DNA of 64,000 bases from Cheilinus undulatus. Its lineage: Eukaryota; Chordata; Actinopteri; Labriformes; Labridae. The position numbers and the translations under genes are program-made. This document shows positions 1 to 9,791 of the stretch, in pieces. Numbering within the stretch: the stretch's first letter is position 1; each line of letters opens with the position of its first letter. The notes under the pieces were generated by a model. That model was not told the origin of the DNA. It made no database searches and saw nothing but the letters and a program-made list of their open reading frames with translations. The stretch spans positions 31,571,523 to 31,635,522 of the forward strand of contig NC_054878.1 of assembly GCF_018320785.1 (NCBI RefSeq). Reading direction: 5' to 3'.

Positions 1-190
1 TTTATGGGCCACAAAATCAAACTTAATCATCAGCATAAAGGGTGACTAAAATAGTTACTTGACCTGCCTATAACTTCTGCCACAGAGCAACAGCACACTG
101 CAGATTAATTTTGCACCTCTTCAATGGCAAATTCTTAAGGTGATTGATACATTTGTGCATTGGAATAGTTTAAATTTGATTTAATTTTTG

Positions 191-350
191 GATGCAGATA
201 GCCTAGTGGTTAAGGCGCACCTGAAGGTGCATGTGGCCTGTGTTCAAGTCTGGCCACTTTCCTGCACGTCTCTCCCAAACTCTCTCATCTCTGTTTCTAA
301 TTCTATCCACTTTCCTCCTCTATAAATAAAGGCATAAAAAGAGGAAAAGA
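191..350 (+). repeat. tRNA-derived SINE, degenerate
   Basis: The 5' part looks like a tRNA gene. A box-A-like motif (TAGCCTAGTGG, about 199-209) is followed by a box-B-like motif (TGTTCAAGTCT, about 241-251). A pyrimidine-rich body and an A-rich tail with AATAAA-type words follow. This architecture is typical of tRNA-derived SINEs in teleosts. The acceptor stem cannot be folded into a good cloverleaf, so this is not a tRNA gene. I saw no clear target-site duplication. Confidence 0.6.
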
Positions 351-1100
351 AATAAATCTTTACATTTTGTTTAAGTTTTAGTTTAGTAGATAAGGTAAGA
401 CTCACAGGAGCTAAAAGCCATGACTTTTTCTCAATAAACCATATTTAAATTTGACTCCAACTCCCTTTCTGTGGCTTTTAAAGACAAAATTTCTGTTTAG
501 ATCTATGTTAGCTTAACTGCATACGAGTCTATTGTTGTGTTCTGCAGCTGTTACAAGTTTTGCTCCAACATGGACAGGACATGCAAGTATTGAGACACAG
601 TGACAACAAAATTTGTTTAAATACCTAATCAAACATGACATAGTGTTCCCCTGGGGGCTCTTTAAACTAATATTTGGTCTTCCAGGAATAGAAGGTAGAC
701 CTACCATTTAGTGCCACGTGACTCCAGTAGCAAGTTTCTGTACCTGTCATTTAGCCTTTTTCTTTCTTGTAGAGCCGAAACACGGAATGATAATTCTTTA
801 AAGTTGTACCTAGGCTTGTTTAGATTGATACACCAGTGGAATACCATAGAGGCCGGTCTTGTTTCCAGTCAATGCTGCTCTGGCATTAATCCAGAGGAGA
901 TCAGCAGGGACATCGGGGAATGCTGAGCCCATCTCTGGCCTTTAGTGCAGCAGTTGCTTGTCTAGACTTCCTGGCAGCATAGCTATGATGAGCACATGAC
1001 CACACCCTTAACCACGTCAGAATCAATTTATGGGTTTGGACCTGACACGAAAACAAGATAATGAAACGTGTATCATATCAGATAAAAATAAAGCAATTAC
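351..1100. other. Spacer without recognised gene
   Basis: AT-rich unique-looking DNA between the SINE and the cd24 polyadenylation region. The short open frames here (for example 711-926) resemble no family I know and have no supporting splice or promoter context. Confidence 0.5.
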
Positions 1101-1118
1101 AGCGGTCATTTTTCATAA

Positions 1119-1124
1119 TTTATT
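1119..1124 (-). terminator. cd24: Polyadenylation signal of cd24-like gene
   Basis: The minus strand reads AATAAA here, about 785 nt downstream of the stop codon at 1909-1911. No other strong signal lies between the two, so the 3' UTR is inferred to span roughly 1100-1908. CD24 transcripts in other vertebrates also have a 3' UTR much longer than the coding region. Confidence 0.5.
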
Positions 1125-1908
1125 GTACATTTCTTCCATTATCTTATATCCAAACTAATAAACAGTACATTTTCATTTATACAAAATATAAACTATAAGG
1201 GGAGAAATATAAATCTAACATCAACCCTTCCCATATGGTTACACATACAGTCATTTCCTGGGTCTAACCCATGGATGAAGGGGGGAAAGGTGTCAATCAA
1301 ACCCTCATTGTAAAAGACCACAAATCTTTAAAAATCACAAGGCAAAACTGACACAAGTCCTGCGGCAACTTATTCTGCTACATACATCATTTTTGACATT
1401 TCTAATAAAAAGACCCAAGAGCCAAATTATGAAAAAACCCAACTAAAAATGTCATCTGGCTTTTATTTTTCCCAATCTCCTACTGTGTGTGTCACTTACA
1501 GACATGAACTTTTCTCATATTGATTGCAAGGTTGGATTTGAAGCCACACAAAGAACCTCTGTACACTCAAGTGGTCCGCATTTCAATCAAGACACGAGAC
1601 ATGACAATCGCAGCCCTGAGCATCTCCATTATGTGATGGCGTGACTATGGAAACGCAAGCCAAAAGGGAAGCTGGGTGCACCAACGCTCCTTTTGATTCC
1701 ATGCAGAGAGGCTAAGAGGGTTCGGTGATGATTTCCAGCTGAAGGCTGAACCCCGTTTTTATTGTCTTGATTTACATCTTTTTATCATTACTTAAGGAGG
1801 ACAGAGAGGGTTGTGGAGTCCATCCTTGTTAGTCTTGTGGTCTCTGTGCAGTGAAGGGTGGAGGAACGAGGCTGGGTGACTGGATGAAAGGCGAGGAAGA
1901 GGGGGGCT

Positions 1909-2115
1909 TCAACAGTAGCGCTGCATAAGAAGAGAGGCGGCCATGATGATGGGGATCAGGAAGGAGAAGTTGCTGGGGTGCAGCGAGATGCCTGCTCCAG
2001 TAGGGGAGGGGGTGGTGTTGGCTGTACCGCTGTAAGTGCCTGTTGCCATGGTGGTGTTGGGGTTGGAGGTGGAGTTTCCACCTGCTGTGGGGTCTGTGCT
2101 GTTATTGGAGACCGC
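1909..2115 (-). CDS. cd24: cd24-like exon 2 (mature peptide and GPI signal)
   Basis: 68 codons plus TGA stop. The exon opens after a CAG acceptor at 2116-2118 and starts AVSNNSTDP. It encodes the whole glycosylated ectodomain and the C-terminal hydrophobic GPI signal. Confidence 0.72.
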   Translation of the reverse strand, partial: AVSNNSTDPTAGGNSTSNPNTTMATGTYSGTANTTPSPTGAGISLHPSNFSFLIPIIMAASLLMQRYC

Positions 2116-2970
2116 CTGTTTGACAGATGGAGAGATGAGATGTGTCAGGGTGAAAACTTTAAAATGGTTCTGTTAAGAAGGATCTGCTTTGTCTTATCAG
2201 AGCTTAACTTAGAGGTCATAGGAGGGAAAACAACAGCAAAAAAAAAACAATTCATCTAAATGCTATGCAAATTAACCAACAAAGTTTGACTTTGTGGGAT
2301 TTGTGGTTATTAGACATAGTGATGCATACTGAGAACATAGAAATAGCAAAAACACTCCACAACAATGGGAACGATACAAAACACAGCCAATAATAAACAC
2401 TATACTTTCTAAAAACAAATGATGACTGGTGAGCAAAGATAAGACAAAATAGCCTCTGCGCCTGCGTGTCAGGTTTCTTTTGGCACACCACACCAAAAAG
2501 TAACTTTAGATTCTCTCCCCACCTATGCACAGGTACACAATGCACTGAACCTAAATCATTAATTCACTGGACTGTTAGCTTAACAAGATGTAAAAGTAAG
2601 CGCCTAAAAAACCTTAATTATGTCTTGGAAATAGGGTTAAATTACACTTAATTTAAAATCGACAGAAAAGATTTAGAGTCTTGTTAGCTTCCCCAGAGAG
2701 CTTCAAGTCTAGCCTGATGTGAGACCATCCTCACTCAATTAGCCCTGTATAAACATATTTAAAGTCAAATAACCCCCAACCACAACCCATCATTTCCATC
2801 ACTAATAAATAAACATGAACCTGCCCCAGCACAGTGTGTCCTGTCATTAAAAAAACATCAATTTGCGGCTTCAATACAAAGCTACGAGGAATATTAATGC
2901 AGCTTACCTCTCTTGTTAAACATATGGCGAACAAAAGCACTCCAATCTGAACGATCGTCAATTTAGGCAT
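1909..2970 (-). CDS. cd24: CD24-like GPI-anchored sialoglycoprotein (two exons)
   Basis: Joining exon 1 (2970-2908) to exon 2 (2115-1909) gives 89 residues; human CD24 is about 80. Residues 1-21 form a hydrophobic signal peptide. Residues 22-63 are rich in Ser, Thr, Asn and Pro, with N-glycosylation sequons at N25, N26, N35, N41, N54 and N70. Small residues G61-A62-G63 are a plausible GPI attachment site, and residues 71-86 are a hydrophobic tail ending RYC. The intron interrupts the frame in phase 0 just after the signal peptide, as in mammalian CD24, with GTAAGC donor and CAG acceptor. CD24 is a mucin-like surface protein that carries sialylated ligands for Siglec and selectin receptors. 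The family evolves fast, so the call rests on architecture, intron position and the neighbouring sobp rather than on close identity. An unrelated small GPI-anchored mucin is the alternative. Confidence 0.72.
2116..2907 (-). other. cd24: cd24-like intron 1
   Basis: 792-nt intron with GT-AG ends on the minus strand. AT-rich, with no further feature seen. Open frames within it on both strands are chance. Confidence 0.65.
2908..2970 (-). CDS. cd24: cd24-like exon 1 (signal peptide)
   Basis: 21 codons starting MPKLTIVQIG and ending LTRE, followed by a GTAAGC donor. The start is the first ATG downstream of the TATA box, and it begins a classic signal peptide: short charged N-terminus, then a hydrophobic core. 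Confidence 0.7.
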
Positions 2971-3064
2971 TTTTTCTTCTGTATTTGCTATAATTTGGCC
3001 AGGTGGAGGAGGCTGCGCTCAGGCTCTGCTTCTTTCCAATGTGGTCGCTGCATCACACGCAGCT

Positions 3065-3071
3065 TTTTATA
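3065..3071 (-). promoter_or_regulatory. cd24: TATA box of cd24-like gene
   Basis: The minus strand reads TATAAAA inside GGTATAAAAAGC, 95-101 nt upstream of the ATG. A start of transcription about 30 nt further on (near 3035-3040) would leave a 5' UTR of roughly 65-70 nt. Confidence 0.6.
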
Positions 3072-3080
3072 CCAGCTGCA

Positions 3081-3950
3081 GGTCTGTGACGTAACCTATA
3101 GGGTCCTGGCTGAATCCCGGACATGATGGAAACAAGAAATGTCAAATAACCATGAAACGAACGTGTGACCACAGGAGCTTAACGTGCGGAAACGTAGACG
3201 CACTTTAAGGATGCGTTGTGTAGTGTATGTATTAGTTACAATAGGGTTAACATAAGCACGATTGTTCAGCGTAGTCCCATGTTTCCACTTCATTTAGTTC
3301 AATATTTTGCTCTGCGTCGACTACTTTACTTCTACTTTGACCAGCTTTAGACCATTAAATAAAAAACCGTTAGGCTGCTTGTTTCATGCTAAAGTAGGGA
3401 TTTTATATTTACAACTGTTAACACTGCCTCTGTATGGTATCACTCCACTTAGACTTATATGACTTATATTGACAATAATGGGACATTTCTGGACAACAAA
3501 TACAGTAAACACAGAACCCCCTCCCCAGAAAAGTTCATACAACCTGTTGAGCAGTCTCTTTTGTCAGGTGGGGATGCAGCCTTAAGTGTGGCAACAGCGA
3601 CATCCAGTGTCCAATATGGAGTCCAACCATTATAGATTACAACCTAATCCTAAATTTGAGCGTATTTTTTCCTAAATAAACAATCAGATATTATCATCAC
3701 CTACACACTAAATCGAGCTACTTAATAAAATAATTTGTAAACAGATTTAATAACCACCAATATTTCATCAATCTTAGCTTCCAGAGGCATCTACGTCACT
3801 GTCCAATCACGACCGTTAAACGACGTAAACGGAAGTCACTGTAGAGCATTACAAGCATAGACTGTAGAAAGCATCGCAAGCTAGCAGTTTTCTAAAAGTT
3901 GTGGGGAAAAACGGAAAAAAATACATACTGCTAGCTAGGCCGGCCATGAA
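3081..3950. other. Spacer upstream of cd24-like gene
   Basis: No gene recognised. The stretch 3780-3930 contains several CpGs and a GGAAGT (ETS-type) word, so a weak promoter is possible, but no exon follows it on either strand. Confidence 0.4.
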
Positions 3951-4865
3951 GTAGATAAAAGGGAGAGCTTTCTGGGTCACAGCCAAGTTGGGGGCCCATG
4001 GAAGTCAGCAAAATCATGGTCCATTGTAAGGTAATCCATAATGATTACATTTTGTATAACCTGACTAATAACTGATCTAATCAAAGCAACATAAAATGAA
4101 ATTTATTTATTCATGCTGTTGTATAGTGTAGCCTTTTTTAAAGATAGAGCCCCTTTCCTAAAAACAGGATTAGCTTTTTATTAGTAATGTTAACAATGTG
4201 GATGGGCCCACTGAACTAAACTATTAAGATAGTAATGTCAGATTTCGTAGCTGAGCTATGGTGTGTAGAAACATCAGGATGCCAGAAAATAAAGGAGAAG
4301 AAACTGAGACAACTTAAAATAAGTAAATAGAGAAAGAAAGAAATGCAAAAGAGTTTTAAAGTGGGAAAAGTAGTGAAATAAAGTGGTAAAAAGAGATAAG
4401 AACAGTTGTAAATAGTTTAACAGCAGTTAAAATGTGACAAAGGAAATGTTTCAAAGTGACAAAAAGGAGTTTAACAGGTAAAAATGGGCTGAAAAGGAAA
4501 AAAAGGTTAAAAGTAGAAGTAGTAAATATGGACTAAAAAGTGAGAAAAACGGGATACAAAAATAGATGAAAATGGTGAGAGGGGTTAAAATGTGGCAAAA
4601 TAAATTACTTGTAGTGGCAAAAATGCATTAAACAGGAAAACATGACCAAAAAAGAGAACCAGATGAAGTGTTAAAGCATGATCAAATATCAAAAGGGGTT
4701 ACAAAGTGGTCAAAATCGGTTATAGAAATGTAAAAATGGTTGGAAATTTGTGAAAAGGGGTTAAATAGTGCAAATGTTGGTTGAACAGACAAAAATTAGA
4801 GGAAAAATGGTCAAAAGTGACTTAAACATTGCAAAATGGCCAGACAAGGTAGAAAGGTATTTGAT
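3950..4865 (+). repeat. Dispersed repeat family R1, copy A
   Basis: The left part (GGGAGAGCTTTCTGGGTCA..., CCATGGAAGTCAGCAAAATC) matches 16560-16640 nearly word for word. The body from about 4320 is a run of degenerate, strand-biased units built on GGCAAAAATGGTTAAAA, again like copy B. It lacks the conserved right-hand part seen in copies B and C, so it is probably 3'-truncated. No open frame resembles a transposase, so it is probably non-autonomous. Confidence 0.6.
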
Positions 4866-5104
4866 TTACACAACTTAGTTAAGAATATGCTATGTAAACT
4901 TAGCAAATGTTGTCAAGGGAGCTAGGTTGTCTTCTATTATATTTGTGAAATGTCTTACATATTTTTGATACCACATCTGCAACAACATGTGATAGTAGGT
5001 CAGACGTACAGTAAACGATTATCATAAATACTTAAAAGTCAATGCTTTCTACAAGAGTTGTAAAAGTCAGACATGTAGTAAGCAGTTTAAATTTATAACA
5101 TCAT

Positions 5105-6020
5105 AAGCCAGCATTAAACCCCCCTTGACCAGTATCAAATCCAACATAGGCCAGCATTAACCAGCATCAAACCAACATAGAACAGCATTTAACCAGCGAT
5201 GGCGAGCATCAGAATAACAACGACCAGCATTTAACCACCGTTGACCAATAATATCATATCCAACATTGACCTTATTTTACCAGCAATGACCAGCCTCAAA
5301 CCAACATAGACGAGCATAAAAACCAGCATTTACCAGCATCAAACTAACAATGACCAGCATTTAACCATCACTGACCAACATCAAATCCAACATAGACCAG
5401 CATTTAACCAGCATCAAACTAACAATGACCAGCATTTAACCATCATAACGAACATCGTATCCAACTGTAGCTAGTGTCAAATCAACATAGACCTGTATTT
5501 TACCAGCATTGACGGTCATCAAAAAAAAAGACAAGCATTTAACCATCACTGACCAGCATTAAAACAACAATGACAAGCATCAAGTCTAACAATGACCAAC
5601 ATCATGACCAACAATATATTGCATCAAACCAGCATTTACCAGCATCAAATCCAACAATGACCAGCATCAAACAACAATGACCAGCATCAAATCCAACAGT
5701 GACCAGCATCAAATCCAACATAGGCCAGCATCAAACCAACAATGACCAGCATCCAACCAACAATGACCAGCATAAATTCCAACAATGACCAGCGTCCAAC
5801 CAACAATGACCAGCATTAAATCCAACAATGACCAGCATCAAACCAACAATCACCAGCATCAAACCAACAATCACCAGCACCAAACCAACAATCACCAGCA
5901 TCAAATCTAACAATGACCAGCATAAATTCCAACAATGACAAGCATCCAACCAACAATCACCAGCATCAAACCAACAATGACCAGTATATAATAAGCACTG
6001 ACCAGCATAAAACAGGGATG
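5105..6020. repeat. 21/22-bp minisatellite array
   Basis: Roughly 40 near-copies of a unit beginning CCAGCATCAAACCAACA and ending ATGA, with a 22-bp variant (CATCAAATCCAACA). Units are most divergent at the left end (5105-5560) and most regular at 5640-6000. Almost no G runs occur on the plus strand. The minus strand is open over 5731-6087 only because the repeat lacks stops in that frame; the resulting AGHCW-type peptide is not a credible protein. Confidence 0.85.
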
Positions 6021-6099
6021 GGCCATATATTAGCAAATTATGGTAGCTATTAGCCAGCATTAGCTTTTGCCAGAATTGAATTAGCAAAATTTGGAACCT

Positions 6100-8320
6100 T
6101 TAGATTGTGTTTTTGCACTTTTTGATAACTATTTAGGGTTTTCTGAATAAAAAAACATTTTGCCAGCTTTACAAATCTGTTAATTGGGGTACAGCCACAC
6201 AAAACACTTTAAAGTCATTTACTTTATTACTTAATTAACAATATAGTTTGAGCTGATACAAGATTTTCTTTAAGAAATGCATGGGACATGAGTTAAATTA
6301 TTATGCTTCTAAATTATACTTGTGGTGATGAATTTGAAGAAAATTCTATCATGTATTTTAAAATACTGAGATTAGAAGTTCTCAGTAAAATGTAAATTAA
6401 ATGTGTATTTCCAAGTGAGGCAAGGCTAAAGGTGAGTTTATTTGATCGCTGGGCTGGAAACAAACATCCTCATGCATACTGACTGTATTTGCATGTAATT
6501 TGATGCAGAGTAAACAGCAGGCTGTCGTCATTGTTAAAACAACTCTGATCGAGTAGAGAGACATCACCCCCTAGCGGCAAAAATATATCACTGTACACCA
6601 CAGGGGATCATACTGTTTTCATTTGTTAGGACAGGACTACAACATTCTCAATCATCTTCTTAATTGACAGGGTATTTTCACTGTACTCATATGTCCATGG
6701 AGCATAATACAAGTAATGCTATACAAAGTGGACAATTTTTATGATTAACTCCAGATGTTGGAGATTGTAACTTTATGCTGTCTCTATTCCTCTTTAGCTT
6801 GTGTTAGTGGATTTCCTGGAGAATAGTGAGACGCTCTTATCCTCGCCCTCGACCCCCAGAGGAACCTAAAGGGACAGCACTCCCTGCAGAGGCACCAGAT
6901 GTGAGGGGCCTTTTGTGAGGCATCAGATAAGCTCTGTTCCCAAAGCCGGGCCAGATCAGGTATCATCAGCGGCTGTACGGAGGGGCGAAACCCAAGCTCT
7001 GCACACTGGATCAGGTTTCTGTTTACACGAGCATGGTCCCTGGATTCATCCAACCAGAGCAGAGCATGGAGGACGGCTGGAGACAGGTCCCAGGGAGGAG
7101 AGAGGCTCTGAAATAGCCCTGCTGTCCCGTCTGTCTGTCTACCTGTCTGTCTCTACACATGGGGTTTGGTGTCTCAGAGAAAGTTCTGCAATTTAAGGAT
7201 GCAGTGGAGTCACCCAAGTCAAGTTTGCTTACGTTTTAACACAGAACTTTATGGATTATTTTCATTCAATGATTGGAGTTTGAAATGGATTTATATGTAG
7301 AAGATGGTCATTTTGACTAAACTAAAAAAAAGATTATGGGTTCAATGTTTTACTATCTAAAAAGAAAAGAAAAGATAACATGAGACTGCTAAAATAATGA
7401 GTTATCCATCTCGTCTGGAATAACGTGTTTATATAGCTGAATGCAACCTGATCCTCTCCATCTTTTCATCAGCAGCGTGGAAACATAATCTGGTAATAAA
7501 TCGCTTGGCCTTTACCTTCAAGAATAACCAGGGGACAAATGTTTGTGTTTAAAGACATTTGTGCACATGTACAGGACACACACACACACCTCTCTCCTGT
7601 ATAATAGTAAATCCAGCCCTCAGGCATGTGGTACTTTTCCCAAGGCAGGCATAGTTAGAGGGCAAAATATGGGCTTTTCAGGTGATTTTGTGCAGCCCAC
7701 ACACAGACACACATATAAACAGTGATCAAACAGATGCCATCTGAGAAAGCCTCCCTGTCATGGTATCATTTGACTCAGTGCACTCTTTTCATCTCTTTAT
7801 TTTAAGACAAAAGTATTTGTACAGTGTTTGTACTGTGTCCCCTCAGATAAAACACAGTCTTTGCATTCCTTATGAAATCTATCTGTTGAGATTTGGGAGG
7901 GGTGGGCGCCAAGTGTTGGGTTACATCCAGTGGGCCCTCCCTTCCCAATCTGCAGAGGGCAGCGTCAAGTTACATGTTAAGAGTACGAGTTGGGCAGGAA
8001 ATGGGTGACAAAACAGTGGAAAGTTTGAGAATATGACGAGTTGGTGACGGTGACGAGTTGAATGTCATTTTTACAAGTGTAATAAAGCCAAATGCGTCAT
8101 ATTGCACATACCAGAGATGTACAGTATATCTTTAAAAATATATAACTTTTTTTAGCTCAAAAAAAAAAAAAAGATATATGCTGCTCTTTTATACTGGCAC
8201 ATAGTATCTTGTTTCTTGTTATGCTTCACATATGCTCTATAATTATTTTGGGTTGTTTCAAATCAGGCTGTGCTCTGTGTTAAATAGTCATGGAGGCATA
8301 GGCCATAATTTTAATTACAC
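6100..8320. other. Spacer, no gene recognised
   Basis: Mostly AT-rich DNA. The part 6790-7200 is more GC-rich and has overlapping open frames on both strands (89, 93 and 64 codons), none of which resembles a known family. A short AC-rich tract lies near 7570-7590. Confidence 0.4.
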
Positions 8321-8324
8321 TGCT

Positions 8325-8800
8325 CAGACTCAGACCTGCCCACAGAATTGGCTGCACCCCTGACAAACCCAGAGAATCGGCCCACCCCAGTTGTGATTTA
8401 TTGAAGATATCAGTGTTTATGTGTTGGATCAGTAGCATTGGTGCTAGCGTCCTGTATAACAGTTACCTCATTTTGGAGCTGAAAAGTTTGTCAAGCTGTT
8501 ATGTGTCTGACGTTTGTTCGTGCCACATTTAATTTTTAGTCGCTTTTCACCACTGGTCATTTTTTGGCACTTCTTCCACATTTAGCCCATTTTATACACT
8601 TTTAATTTTTTTTGCAACCCTTTTAACCCCTTCTTCATTCTTTATCTGGCATTTTTGCAACTTTTTTGCCACTTAACCAATTTTTATTTTTGCCAGGTTT
8701 AGCCTGTCTAACCCTGTTTTGCCACTCTTTGCTCATTTTTGCCTATTTAAACTTTTTTTAACTGCTTTTCACCATTTTCTGCCCAAAACAATATAGATAA
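8325..8800 (-). repeat. Dispersed repeat family R1, copy C (reverse)
   Basis: Read on the minus strand this matches the right-hand part of copy B: TTTTCAGCTC, then GAGGTAACTGTTA, then CTGATCCAACACA, then TTTGTCAGGGG, then CTGTGGGCAGG in the same order and spacing. The plus strand at 8520-8800 shows the complement of the GGCAAAAATGGTTAAAA-type internal units. The left part present in copies A and B is missing. Confidence 0.6.
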
Positions 8801-9429
8801 ACATATACGAGGTAAAAGGAAATTGGCAATAATAATGATATTAAGAATTAGATTAATTAAATTACAAAAAGAAACTGAAGTACATAAAACATACATAGTA
8901 TAAAAAGCTAATTTTGTTTAAGAAAAAAGCTCTACTTTTTGAAAAAGGCTTTATTTTATACGATTCTTTTTTGTTGTTGTTGGTTTTGTAAGAGTGGTTA
9001 TTCAGGTTAAATATAGAGTATTGTCATTACAGAGTATCTTTACAATGGGCCATGATTTTGCTGACCTCCATGGGCGCCAGAAAGCTCTCCCCCATATCCC
9101 CCCGTACGGGTGGCCTTGCTCAAACTAATCAAAACTTTAAACCAAATTCTGTAAATATTTCACTGGATCAGGACAAAATTATCCTGACACTTACTATACT
9201 TGTTTCTAACAATATACATAGCTTACATGCCTGTTTTTGACTGCTTTGAACTCCAAGGAAGCGTTTAGGTAAGTTTGTAAGTTAGGTGAGTAAAGACGTT
9301 TTTAATTTATTAATTTTTAAGGTTATGTAATTTATAATTTGAAAGTTAAGAACTTTTGTGAGTTCAAAGTCTCATTGAGTCGTCATTTAAAGTTACTATA
9401 GTCTTTAATTCGACTTTACTTTGAAAAAC
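8801..9429. other. AT-rich spacer before sobp promoter
   Basis: No gene, RNA or recognisable repeat seen. Open frames are short and unrecognised. Confidence 0.4.
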
Positions 9430-9698
9430 GTAACCGGAAGTTGCCACTCTATTCACTGCAGGTGCGTGACGGTGTTGCAGAAGTGAGTTAGGATTGTTCA
9501 GCGGCGGATCCTCCAGCCCGGCGCGCACGCATGTTCAGTGGACTCTCATGGTGTGAAGACCCAGATGAGGGACTCGAACGTCCGGGAATGACAGCCGCTG
9601 TCACCGGGAGTGACGGCTTTCACTTGGAGCTACACTTCTGAAAAGGCTCCAGTTAACACTCAGCTCTGATCCGGACCGGATCCAATCAGACGAGGACT
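9430..9698 (+). promoter_or_regulatory. sobp: sobp promoter region and 5' UTR
   Basis: CpG-richer stretch directly upstream of the sobp ATG, with no TATA box. An ETS-type site (ACCGGAAGT) lies near 9431-9440. The transcription start cannot be placed exactly. A TATA-less, CpG-containing promoter suits a broadly or developmentally expressed regulator. Confidence 0.45.
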
Positions 9699-9791
9699 AT
9701 GCCAGAGATGGAGAAAGGGAGACCTCCGGAAAATAAACGCAGCAGGAAACCTGCGCACCCCGTGAAGAGGGAGATCAACCAGGAGATGAAG
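9699..9791 (+). CDS. sobp: sobp exon 1
   Basis: 31 codons, [10 protein letters not shown] to INQEMK, then a GTGAGA donor. The start agrees with the known vertebrate SOBP N-terminus. Confidence 0.93.

Noticed and set aside
191..255. Possible tRNA gene.
   Set aside because: A and B boxes are present but the stems do not pair and a SINE body and A-rich tail follow.
5105..6020. Regular repeats reminiscent of a CRISPR array.
   Set aside because: Units are contiguous 21-22-bp tandem copies with no unique spacers, and the DNA is eukaryotic.
5731..6087. A 118-codon open frame on the minus strand with repeated AGHCW peptides.
   Set aside because: It exists only because the minisatellite unit lacks stops in that frame. 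No promoter, splice sites or known domain.
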